11,071 nucleotides of DNA from Candidatus Bathyarchaeota archaeon (GCA_030601645.1 JAUWBQ010000044.1:1-11071); one strand, 5' to 3'; positions 1 through 5,241 are shown, counted from the first letter of the stretch. Program-made: numbers and translations. The notes: generated by a model not told the origin, from the letters alone.

Positions 1-18
1 ACCGACACCGCGGTATGT

Positions 19-411
19 ATGTACCTAAAGAAACTTGATAAATTTATAGAGATAAAAGGAAGAAATGGGCTAATTGAAGTAAAAGAAGCGTCTACAGCTA
101 TTTGCGTGGATGAGAGTTACATTAAATCATTTTTCTATGATTTGAGGAGGAAACAAAATCTTCAAGGCTTTTTTTTTAACAATGAAACGTTTGTGCTCGA
201 AACGGTTTTAATCAGAAAAATAAGTACAAGGGGAAAAGTTGATTTCGTAAGGTTGAGTTCAAATTTGGGCATATCAACAGACAAAACTAAAGAAATCGTT
301 AAAACGTTGTTTTGGAGAGGAAAGATCAAAGGGACTTTTACCTTAGATGGGAAATACTTTATTACCGAAAATAAATTGAGAGAGATAATTAGAAAGAGTT
401 TATATGCTTAA
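19..411 (+). CDS. Tandem winged-helix protein, possibly ESCRT-II-like
   Basis: The 130-residue product reads as two consecutive winged-helix folds, about residues 1-60 and 62-125. The second is the clearer: a helix beginning GKVDFVRLSSNLGIS, a recognition helix, then a strand pair around GKIKGTFTLDGKYFIT. There are no signal peptide, membrane or catalytic motifs. Winged helices of the GKIKG type occur in transcription factors, PCI-domain proteins and the ESCRT-II subunits Vps25 and Vps22. Because the neighbours are ESCRT-III, a Vps4-like ATPase and a CHMP7-like protein, an ESCRT-II-like adaptor role is an inference; a DNA-binding role is equally possible. The start is uncertain: ATG at 19 has no visible ribosome binding site, and the frame stays open to the left edge, so the gene may begin outside the window. 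The stop is followed two bases later by an alternating CG tract. AT-rich, lysine-rich codon use matches the rest of the block to 3672. Confidence 0.6.
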   Translation: MYLKKLDKFIEIKGRNGLIEVKEASTAICVDESYIKSFFYDLRRKQNLQGFFFNNETFVLETVLIRKISTRGKVDFVRLSSNLGISTDKTKEIVKTLFWRGKIKGTFTLDGKYFITENKLREIIRKSLYA

Positions 412-412
412 A

Positions 413-424
413 CGCGCGCGCGCC
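413..424. repeat. Alternating CG tract after a stop codon
   Basis: Eleven alternating C and G bases begin two bases after the stop of the winged-helix gene, in otherwise AT-rich DNA. The 11-mer GCGCGCGCGCC at 414-424 recurs exactly at 3662-3672. Such tracts are prone to Z-DNA and slippage. A 7-bp inverted repeat follows (CCTGTGT at 423-429, ACACAGG at 445-451, 15-nt loop), which could fold in RNA or DNA. Its function is unknown. Confidence 0.6.
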
Positions 425-459
425 TGTGTTTGTGGACTGGACATACACAGGGAAACCAC

Positions 460-702
460 CTAAGCCACCATGCGCGCGCGCAGCAAAACACCAACACCCG
501 GCTTTCGACCGTATAGTTCGTATTTTTCTGGGTTTTCGAAGGGCCATATTACCTCTAACTTCAACAATTCTTTCACATTATCTAATCCACCGATCTCTTC
601 GAATGTTATAGAAGGTTTTTCAACTAGAATAAAATCCGACACGTCGCCTAGGTCTTTGCGCGCGCTACTAGCGTACAAGTACATTAAAATTACTCTACTC
701 AT
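460..702 (-). CDS. Small overlapping ORF carrying a truncated copy of the AAA linker/N-lobe
   Basis: Eighty residues are encoded from an ATG at 702 that overlaps the AAA gene stop (695-697), an arrangement that suggests translational coupling; a GTG at 729 would add nine residues. About 14 unique residues are followed by a stretch matching AAA residues 91-149 with one change (Asp111 to Glu). It stops exactly before the Walker A motif, where GVLL runs into RARMVA and a stop encoded by a GCGCGC tract. It therefore lacks Walker A, Walker B and every other catalytic part. All four base differences from the parent copy are at third codon positions and three are silent, hinting that the frame was or is translated. 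It may be a decoy or regulatory fragment, a donor for gene conversion, or a dead duplication. Expression is not shown. Confidence 0.4.
   Translation of the reverse strand: MSRVILMYLYASSARKDLGDVSDFILVEKPSITFEEIGGLDNVKELLKLEVIWPFENPEKYELYGRKPGVGVLLRARMVA
469..481. repeat. 13-bp direct repeat CATGCGCGCGCGC, left copy
   Basis: This 13-mer is identical to 3659-3671, so the two copies flank the ESCRT block in direct orientation. This copy also forms the left wall of the duplicated AAA segment: homology to the parent gene begins at the following base. Confidence 0.65.
482..659 (-). repeat. 178-bp partial duplication of the AAA gene
   Basis: Aligned without gaps, this segment matches 1440-1617 with an offset of 958 bases and only four differences, at 487, 493, 502 and 595 (about 98% identity), in the same orientation. 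Both edges run straight into alternating GC tracts (472-481 and 658-665) that the parent gene lacks. The low divergence indicates a recent copy or ongoing homogenisation. Confidence 0.92.
658..665. repeat. GCGCGCGC tract, right wall of the duplicated segment
   Basis: Eight alternating G and C bases lie exactly where homology to the AAA gene ends, about 30 bases past the AAA stop codon. They encode part of the unique leader (SSAR) of the small overlapping ORF. Confidence 0.6.
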
Positions 703-1885
703 TGAATCTCGAAAGGAATTCTTTCCCACTATCCATTAGTTCCTTGAAGACAGCCTCCTCCTTGTAGCGACGTACAGCCCTCAACGCTTCCTGATACCAA
801 GCTATGACACTCGGCTTGCGACCATCTCCAATTACTGTGAGAAAGTCATTCATACACACCTTCCTAGGAGGCTTATCTCTCAACGTCTCCAGAAGAGGAA
901 TATCCCTGGCATCGATACAGATTTGATCGATGTCGGCCCCAGAGAAACCATCAGTCATCTCAGCGAGTACGCCAACATCGACATCGCTGGCGAGCATCTC
1001 CGTGTCAACCAGATCCTGTAGTTTAATCTGGAAAATCTTCTTTCTCGCCTTAAAATCTGGTTGAGGGACAAATATTATCTTACCAAAACGACCCGCCCTC
1101 CTCAGTGCGGTGTCAAGCAACCACGGCCTGTTAGTGGTTCCGAGAACCAACCTATTCTCCTTTCTTGTCGCAATCCCATCCATTTGCTGTAGAAATTCAT
1201 TTTTCAGACGCTTGACGTATGCTGGGCCACCTCTTGGTACAAGCGTGTCCAACTCGTCCAGATATATTATTATTCTTTCGTATTTTTTTGCAGCATCGAA
1301 AATCGCTCTCACCCTTTTTTCATTCTCCCCTACAAGGGGGTTCAAAATGTCGGCCGGGTCTGGTGCTAGAAATGTGGCGTCACTTTCGGCTGCGATGGCT
1401 TTAGCCAGGAGGGTCTTGCCGCAACCAGGCGGACCATAGAGCAAGACACCGACACCCGGTTTTCGACCGTATAGTTCGTATTTTTCTGGGTTTTCGAAGG
1501 GCCATATTACCTCTAACTTCAACAATTCTTTCACATTATCTAATCCACCGATATCTTCGAATGTTATAGAAGGTTTTTCAACTAGAATAAAATCCGACAC
1601 GTCGCCTAGGTCTTTGCCACCCACTTGAACCTTTTTCCCTTTTTTCTTCACAACCTGCTTCAGAAGTCTCGCTCGTTTCAGATAGTAAGAGGAGAGATCC
1701 TTCCTTGTCCCCTTTTTATCTCCCTTTGATAACGTCGAAGCTTTGAGGAATTTTTCAGCGGCGTCAAGGTAATATTCTCTTGCTAGGTGGGAATCCCCTT
1801 GTTGTTCGTATTTCTGAGCAAGCCTGACGCTGCTTGTCGCTTCAGCTGCGAGCACAGCTGCCTTGTATTCATCAACCGAGGGCAT
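695..1885 (-). CDS. MIT-domain AAA ATPase, Vps4/CdvC-like
   Basis: This 396-residue protein has the layout of Vps4 and archaeal CdvC, the ATPases that remodel ESCRT-III filaments. A three-helix MIT-like domain spans about residues 1-80, followed by a basic linker. The AAA module follows: Walker A GPPGCGKT at 151-158, Walker B IIIYLDELD at 205-213 (Asp210, Glu211), sensor 1 around Asn252, arginine fingers in LRRAGRFGK (261-269), and GFSGAD at 313-318. The C-terminal RKPSV and helix at 357 onward match the Vps4/CdvC end helix. The length is normal for the family. In pore loop 1 the usual KW(L/M)GE is NPLVGE (182-187), so the conserved Trp is Leu184, nearer to the p97 D1 ring. The ATG lies 8 bp after the ESCRT-III stop, so the two are surely co-transcribed. 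Residues 91-149 are duplicated downstream. The family call is firm; Vps4-like rather than CDC48-like rests on the MIT domain and neighbours. Confidence 0.9.
   Translation of the reverse strand: MPSVDEYKAAVLAAEATSSVRLAQKYEQQGDSHLAREYYLDAAEKFLKASTLSKGDKKGTRKDLSSYYLKRARLLKQVVKKKGKKVQVGGKDLGDVSDFILVEKPSITFEDIGGLDNVKELLKLEVIWPFENPEKYELYGRKPGVGVLLYGPPGCGKTLLAKAIAAESDATFLAPDPADILNPLVGENEKRVRAIFDAAKKYERIIIYLDELDTLVPRGGPAYVKRLKNEFLQQMDGIATRKENRLVLGTTNRPWLLDTALRRAGRFGKIIFVPQPDFKARKKIFQIKLQDLVDTEMLASDVDVGVLAEMTDGFSGADIDQICIDARDIPLLETLRDKPPRKVCMNDFLTVIGDGRKPSVIAWYQEALRAVRRYKEEAVFKELMDSGKEFLSRFNE
1440..1617 (-). repeat. Parent copy of the duplicated AAA segment
   Basis: This is the in-gene copy of the 178-bp repeat, encoding the end of the linker and the first strand/helix of the AAA large lobe up to the Walker A motif. 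It has no GC tracts at its edges, so it is probably the source and 482-659 the derivative. Confidence 0.9.
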
Positions 1886-1893
1886 AAATATCC

Positions 1894-2481
1894 TTATTCT
1901 TCTTTATCTCTTTCTCTCTCTATCTCTTCCATCAACTCTTCTTCTTCAGTTTTTTCGAGCTCCAATTCTACGAGCAGTTCTTTCCTTAGAATTTCTTGGT
2001 CAAGTTTGATGTCATCTCCACTAGTTAGAACACTATTTACAGCGATCCCAATAGAGTCAGCAGCCGCTTCAACATTCACGATGCTTTCAGTGATATTCGT
2101 CAATGCCTTTTCTAATTTCAAAGAGTCTACTCCAAGCTCGTTTTGCATCTCACCAATGTCAACGCCTATGTTTACGATATCAACCAATCCCTTAGCCAAT
2201 TCCATCAAATCAAGCAACCGATAACAAACATCATGAATATTTTCGGTGGTCTCAAGGCCTTTTCTATTCGATGTATATTTCGCGGAGAGTCTCAAATAGG
2301 CTCTTTCATCGCCGCTTCTAAGAGCATCTTTCGCATCGACACGCGCCTTATCGGCTCGACTTCTAAATTCATCTTCCCTCTGTCGAAGTTTATTGGAGCG
2401 AATTTTTAAACGTGTAATTCTTTGGCTGGGAGTGATCTTCCCCTGTGTTATTCTACGTATTAGATCCTTTACAGACGACAT
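1894..2481 (-). CDS. ESCRT-III (Snf7/CdvB-like) protein
   Basis: The 195-residue, almost wholly helical product has the ESCRT-III pattern. A basic N-terminal part (about 1-75) gives a long helical hairpin, with RLKIRSNKLRQREDEFRSRADKAR as its first helix and ALRSGDERAYLRLSAKYTSNRKGLET as its second. A hydrophobic and then acidic C-terminal half follows, ending in a run rich in Glu (from about 170). Members of this family polymerise on membranes and cut necks in division, budding and repair. No broken winged helix of the Sulfolobus CdvB type and no clear proline-rich MIM2 motif are visible. The next gene, 8 bp on, is the MIT-AAA ATPase expected to act on it. A TATA-like element about 25 bases upstream of the ATG suggests a leaderless transcript. 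CdvA is not present. An unrelated coiled-coil protein is the alternative, made unlikely by the neighbour. Confidence 0.82.
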   Translation of the reverse strand: MSSVKDLIRRITQGKITPSQRITRLKIRSNKLRQREDEFRSRADKARVDAKDALRSGDERAYLRLSAKYTSNRKGLETTENIHDVCYRLLDLMELAKGLVDIVNIGVDIGEMQNELGVDSLKLEKALTNITESIVNVEAAADSIGIAVNSVLTSGDDIKLDQEILRKELLVELELEKTEEEELMEEIERERDKEE

Positions 2482-2538
2482 ACATTTTAATTATCAATGA
2501 TAGTATATAAAATATTAAAGTCTTAAAGGGGAAGTAAA
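2482..2538. promoter_or_regulatory. Shared divergent promoter of the ESCRT genes
   Basis: This 57-bp AT-rich gap separates the divergent ESCRT-III/AAA operon and the CHMP7-like gene. TATATAAAAT at about 2504-2513 serves as a TATA box rightwards. The same near-palindromic core reads TTTTATATAC leftwards, about 25 bases from the leftward ATG. The rightward gene has a strong ribosome binding site, GGGGAAG at 2528-2534, four bases before its TTG. One shared core would tie expression of the three genes together (inference). Confidence 0.6.
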
Positions 2539-3642
2539 TTGGACATTAGGAGAGAATCTGATTCAAACGGCGAGTTTCCAGACTGGTTGAACCTACCATG
2601 GGCGGTCGAAAAACCTTCCAGCAAAAATAAAATTGACGAATGGCTAAAATTGTGGAACAAATTTCTTAGAGACACGCTAAGTAAAAATAATATTTATTCA
2701 ATATATGTCAACGAACTTCAGCAAAGGGATTTCTTCATAAAATTATCTCAAGAAAATTTAAGGGAAATATTAAACTATGCAGTTTCAATGGGCGATGGGC
2801 AATGGCTAAACCCTGAGAAAACTCACTTCTTCTACCTAATCTCTCCAATGGAAAAACTCGCTGAACAATTCCACAAAAAAACGATAGGCTCCGCTGCAGG
2901 AAGCAAACCCATAGGATTGTACCAACTGGAATCAGATCCAGAGTTCCACGATTTTCCTAGGAAGATCCATAAACAGATACTACAAATTTTGGTTGCTAAT
3001 GATCTAGCTCGCTGGTGGCCAGGAAAGAACTCTCTATATGTAGAGCTTAAAGGGCCGTTCCCGTACAAAAAGGAGAAGAAGCGATTCTTTGGGAAGAGTC
3101 GGTTAGAGGTCATCGGTGACAGCCAAGCTCAGATAGATCAAATGAGATATCAAAATGAGTCCATGATTAGTGAGATAGATAAACTGGATTCAGAGATAGC
3201 CAGACTTGTTGATATTGGAGATGAGAAATCAGAAAATGATGCTCGCATTTTAGCAAGGCGAGTAGAATCCCTTGAGCAGATGAAGGGGGGACTAGATAAC
3301 AAGATCAACAGTCTTGACCTTACTATGCAGACTTTAATAAGTATCGAGATTGACAAAGCTATAGGGCCAATATTGAATCAAGCCCGTCAACTGCAGAATG
3401 AAGCGCGAAAAGTGATAAATAACCTACAGAAAAATGTTGAGGCCGTCATTGAAGGGAGGATTGAATTGGCATCCATTCAACCAATGTATGAGATGCTCGC
3501 TGTATCTCCAACCGTGTCTGAGAGCAAAGTAGACGAAAGACTAAACAAGCATAGAAAAGAAAAAGTAAGCGCGCGTGTGAAAACTAAAGTGGTAGAAAAA
3601 GAGAAAGATGAAGAGAAGGATAGAGAGAAAGTTAAAATATAA
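2539..3642 (+). CDS. CHMP7-like ESCRT-II/ESCRT-III hybrid protein
   Basis: I read this 367-residue protein as two modules. The N-terminal part (about 15-172) opens with a Trp-rich stretch (Trp16, Trp21, Trp35, Trp39) and has two winged-helix-like units; the second (about 125-172) ends NDLARWWPGKNSLYVELKGP. This resembles the tandem winged helices of Vps25 and CHMP7. A basic connector (175-187) leads to a helical core (about 195-310) with the ESCRT-III hairpin pattern, similar in phase to CHMP7. A charged tail follows, with a stretch E328-x2-V331-x2-R334-L335-x2-H338-R339 close to the MIT-interacting motif 1 consensus, which could bind the neighbouring MIT-AAA protein. Start: TTG at 2539 after GGGGAAG. 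In eukaryotes CHMP7 recruits ESCRT-III to membranes; a nucleator role here is inferred. A plain winged-helix coiled-coil protein is the alternative. The call rests on pattern recognition, not on a database match. Confidence 0.65.
   Translation: MDIRRESDSNGEFPDWLNLPWAVEKPSSKNKIDEWLKLWNKFLRDTLSKNNIYSIYVNELQQRDFFIKLSQENLREILNYAVSMGDGQWLNPEKTHFFYLISPMEKLAEQFHKKTIGSAAGSKPIGLYQLESDPEFHDFPRKIHKQILQILVANDLARWWPGKNSLYVELKGPFPYKKEKKRFFGKSRLEVIGDSQAQIDQMRYQNESMISEIDKLDSEIARLVDIGDEKSENDARILARRVESLEQMKGGLDNKINSLDLTMQTLISIEIDKAIGPILNQARQLQNEARKVINNLQKNVEAVIEGRIELASIQPMYEMLAVSPTVSESKVDERLNKHRKEKVSARVKTKVVEKEKDEEKDREKVKI
3569..3579. repeat. Alternating purine-pyrimidine tract inside the CHMP7-like gene
   Basis: GCGCGCGTGTG occurs within the coding region for the charged tail (around SARVK). 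It is the only one of the GC tracts that lies well inside a normal gene, close to its 3' end. Confidence 0.45.
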
Positions 3643-3658
3643 TTATCATACATTCGCA

Positions 3659-3672
3659 CATGCGCGCGCGCC
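3659..3672. repeat. 13-bp direct repeat CATGCGCGCGCGC, right copy
   Basis: This copy is identical to 469-481 and lies 17 bases past the stop of the CHMP7-like gene. It coincides with the visible change from AT-rich DNA on the left to more GC-rich DNA on the right, so it may mark the edge of the ESCRT block. Confidence 0.6.
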
Positions 3673-3695
3673 GTCTCCTATCCGGTACTCAAGCA

Positions 3696-4001
3696 TTAAC
3701 AACGTGTAAGCGGTCGTTTGCTCCAGTAGAGATGTATATCTCTAATGTGCGGAGCCATTTTATGAACCGGCTCTAAACCCTCAAAAAGGAACTCGGTACC
3801 TTCCCCGATCCTTCCTTCTTCAGGTCTAGCCTCAAGAACCCTGAAGCCAAACGGACGACCCAATAACATAACCTCCAAAACATCTCCCACCCGAGTGATC
3901 ATCTCCAGTAATCGACGTTTCACGAAATCCCTCAGATCCTCACCATCTGAAACCTTAACATCAACAGGGATAATCCGAAGAAACACCAGCTCCTTGACCA
4001 A
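3696..4001 (-). CDS. Stand-alone CDC48 N-domain-like protein (CDC48 domain 2 type)
   Basis: The 101-residue product resembles the second N-terminal subdomain of CDC48/VAT, the cap through which these unfoldases bind substrates. It shows an initial strand ending RIIPVDV, a helix LRDFVKRRLLEM where CDC48 has its F-x-x-Y-x-K-x-x-L segment, then strands GDVLEVMLLGRPFGFRVLEA, a Pro-Glu-Glu-Gly turn and IGEGTEFLF. No ATPase domain follows, so it would act as a separate adaptor or inhibitor. The start is TTG at 3999-4001 with a G7 run just upstream serving as ribosome binding site. A TATA-like TAATATAAC at about 4034-4042 (minus) fits it. An ATG further upstream is out of frame by one base across the G7 run. 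It converges on the CHMP7-like gene 53 bp away. The fold call is by pattern only; the AAA partner is unproven. Confidence 0.55.
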   Translation of the reverse strand: MVKELVFLRIIPVDVKVSDGEDLRDFVKRRLLEMITRVGDVLEVMLLGRPFGFRVLEARPEEGRIGEGTEFLFEGLEPVHKMAPHIRDIHLYWSKRPLTRC

Positions 4002-4116
4002 AGCAGCCCCCCCAACTAGTAACTGTCATTCATTGTTATATTACGCGCGTACGCTCACTCGCATTAAATAAGTGATAAATATTCCATTGTGTGTCTTTAG
4101 AAGGTAGGGAAAGGTC
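4002..4116. promoter_or_regulatory. Divergent promoter region with ACGCGCGTACGC tract
   Basis: This gap lies between the CDC48-domain gene (leftward) and the AbrB-type gene (rightward). It holds a leftward TATA-like element (about 4034-4042), rightward AT elements ATTAAATAAG (4063-4072) and GATAAATATT (4074-4083), and the alternating tract ACGCGCGTACGC at 4043-4054 between them. An AbrB-type product of the adjacent gene would be a natural autoregulator here (inference). Confidence 0.4.
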
Positions 4117-4371
4117 TTGAGTGGAAAACCGAAGGAAGAGGACCCCTCTACAAGCCTCCTGCTTGAAAAGCTGCTGAGCGGAGGCTTCCCAAACCTACAG
4201 GAACAGGTGAGGGAAGCCCTCCTCACGTTCACGGAGAAGAACGCCGTCTTCAAGACCAAGGTCCAGAGGGGAGGAAGAATCTCCATACCTGAGGCTGAGA
4301 GAGATGTCCTCGGAATAGACGAGGGAGACATCGTGCAGGTGATACTCGCCCCAGTAAAGAAGAAGACCTAG
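4117..4371 (+). CDS. AbrB/SpoVT-type swapped-hairpin DNA-binding protein
   Basis: The 84-residue protein ends in a typical AbrB/MazE/SpoVT swapped-hairpin beta-barrel: KTKVQRGGRISIPEAERDVLGI, then DEGDIVQVILAP (about residues 46-79). Such domains dimerise and bind DNA as transition-state regulators or antitoxins. The N-terminal 45 residues are helical and charged (SLLLEKLLSGG, VREALLTF) and may multimerise; this architecture is common in archaeal AbrB proteins. The start is TTG at 4117, with GGTAGGGAAAGG just upstream as ribosome binding site. The stop overlaps that of the convergent ATPase gene: the palindrome CTAG at 4368-4371 supplies both TAG codons. No toxin partner is evident, so a regulator of the neighbouring genes is more likely than an antitoxin. 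Confidence 0.8.
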   Translation: MSGKPKEEDPSTSLLLEKLLSGGFPNLQEQVREALLTFTEKNAVFKTKVQRGGRISIPEAERDVLGIDEGDIVQVILAPVKKKT

Positions 4372-5069
4372 CCACTCGCAAGATGCTGATACTGCAACTC
4401 TACAATATTCGATTCATACTTTTCCAGCAATCTCTTTTCGAATACAGATGACTCGAACACAATTATCTGTTCCAAACCAAAGTTGTTGAGCCTCGCAAGC
4501 AGCTCAACCTTCGCCTCATTCGCAAGCCTGCCTAAAACACCATCCAGTAAAGCTATGCCAATTCCATCATCGATGTTTCTAGCAAGAGAATTCAACACAA
4601 TGATCGGAGTGCTCTCCCCCAGCGACAACCCTCCAAGAGGCTCGATGTCTCGCTCCATGATCACCATCCTCTCAAAGCCCTCAGGCGAGACCATGTCGAC
4701 GACATCGGAATCAATCACCATGATCTGTTTCAATCCCTCACGGCAGTCCAGCAGCCTCCTCTTAATCGTCAATTCCCTTCCCTCGCATCTAAAGACCGCT
4801 GAGACCTCACAGCCAGGCGTAGCCCCCCGCCTCTCGCAGTCACCTCGATGGAGGATATTAATCAGGCTACGATCAGATCGGCCTCGGGTCCTTTCGAAGA
4901 GAGCGAACTCGAGAGCACGGATAAGATTAGTCTTCCCAGAACCACCTGAACCATGCACAAAGTTGATGTTTCTACAGAAGAGGAAGCTATAGACGCCCCT
5001 GTAGCTTGTGAAGTCCCTTATCCTGAGTTCAGCCAGATAGTACACGTCGTATTCATTGACATCGATCAC
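4368..5069 (-). CDS. Short Rad50/SMC-like ATPase with degenerate catalytic motifs
   Basis: The 233-residue product begins like Rad50, RecF and SMC heads: ELRIRDFTSYRG (14-25), then FVHGSGGSGKTNLI with Walker A GSGGSGKT at 40-47. About 100 residues separate this from a signature-like LSLGE (148-152) and a Walker B-like IALLDGV (172-178). There is no coiled coil or zinc hook; the two half-motifs sit in one small head. The residue after Asp176 is Gly where the catalytic Glu normally stands, and the switch His region reads VFESSVF (204-210), without His. The protein may bind nucleotide without turning it over. The GTG start at 5069 is supported by a TATA-like TTAATTTATG about 20 bases upstream, implying a leaderless transcript. 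It converges on the AbrB gene with shared stops. Its role (DNA repair accessory, element maintenance or defence) is unknown. Confidence 0.65.
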   Translation of the reverse strand: MIDVNEYDVYYLAELRIRDFTSYRGVYSFLFCRNINFVHGSGGSGKTNLIRALEFALFERTRGRSDRSLINILHRGDCERRGATPGCEVSAVFRCEGRELTIKRRLLDCREGLKQIMVIDSDVVDMVSPEGFERMVIMERDIEPLGGLSLGESTPIIVLNSLARNIDDGIGIALLDGVLGRLANEAKVELLARLNNFGLEQIIVFESSVFEKRLLEKYESNIVELQYQHLASG

Positions 5070-5130
5070 GACAATACTTCATAAATTAAGCTGTAACGTT
5101 GCGTTATCCGCCATGCAGGATTGAAGGGGG
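5070..5130. promoter_or_regulatory. Promoter region between the Rad50-like gene and a possible small ORF
   Basis: CTTCATAAATTAAG at 5078-5091 can act as a TATA element in both directions. Leftwards it lies just upstream of the GTG at 5069. Rightwards it lies about 40 bases before an ATG that follows the purine-rich GAAGGGGG. Confidence 0.4.
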
Positions 5131-5241
5131 ATGGCCTTGGATCTCAATGCTTTAACAAAGACCATCTCCCATTCGACGATGCAACGGGGCACGTTAACGG
5201 ATGACGCTTCACGTGTAGAGGACGCTGTACGTCGTACATGA
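5131..5241 (+). CDS. Possible small protein, 36 aa
   Basis: An ATG at 5131 directly after GAAGGGGG opens a 36-residue frame (MALDLNALTKTI...RVEDAVRRT) with balanced hydrophilic composition and no low-complexity bias. A TATA-like element lies upstream and a T5 run just after the stop could terminate transcription. I do not recognise the product. The G-rich run abuts the ATG, closer than a normal ribosome binding site, and the frame lies partly in the ACGT-dense interval, so it may be fortuitous. Confidence 0.3.
   Translation: MALDLNALTKTISHSTMQRGTLTDDASRVEDAVRRT

Noticed and set aside
1..13. Similarity of ACCGACACC at the left edge to the AAA segment near 1448
   Set aside because: A nine-base match at the window edge is too short to claim another copy of the duplicated segment; the adjoining bases differ.
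426..739. Plus-strand frames across the duplicated AAA segment
   Set aside because: They are antisense to sequence that is clearly derived from the AAA gene and have no ribosome binding sites or family motifs.
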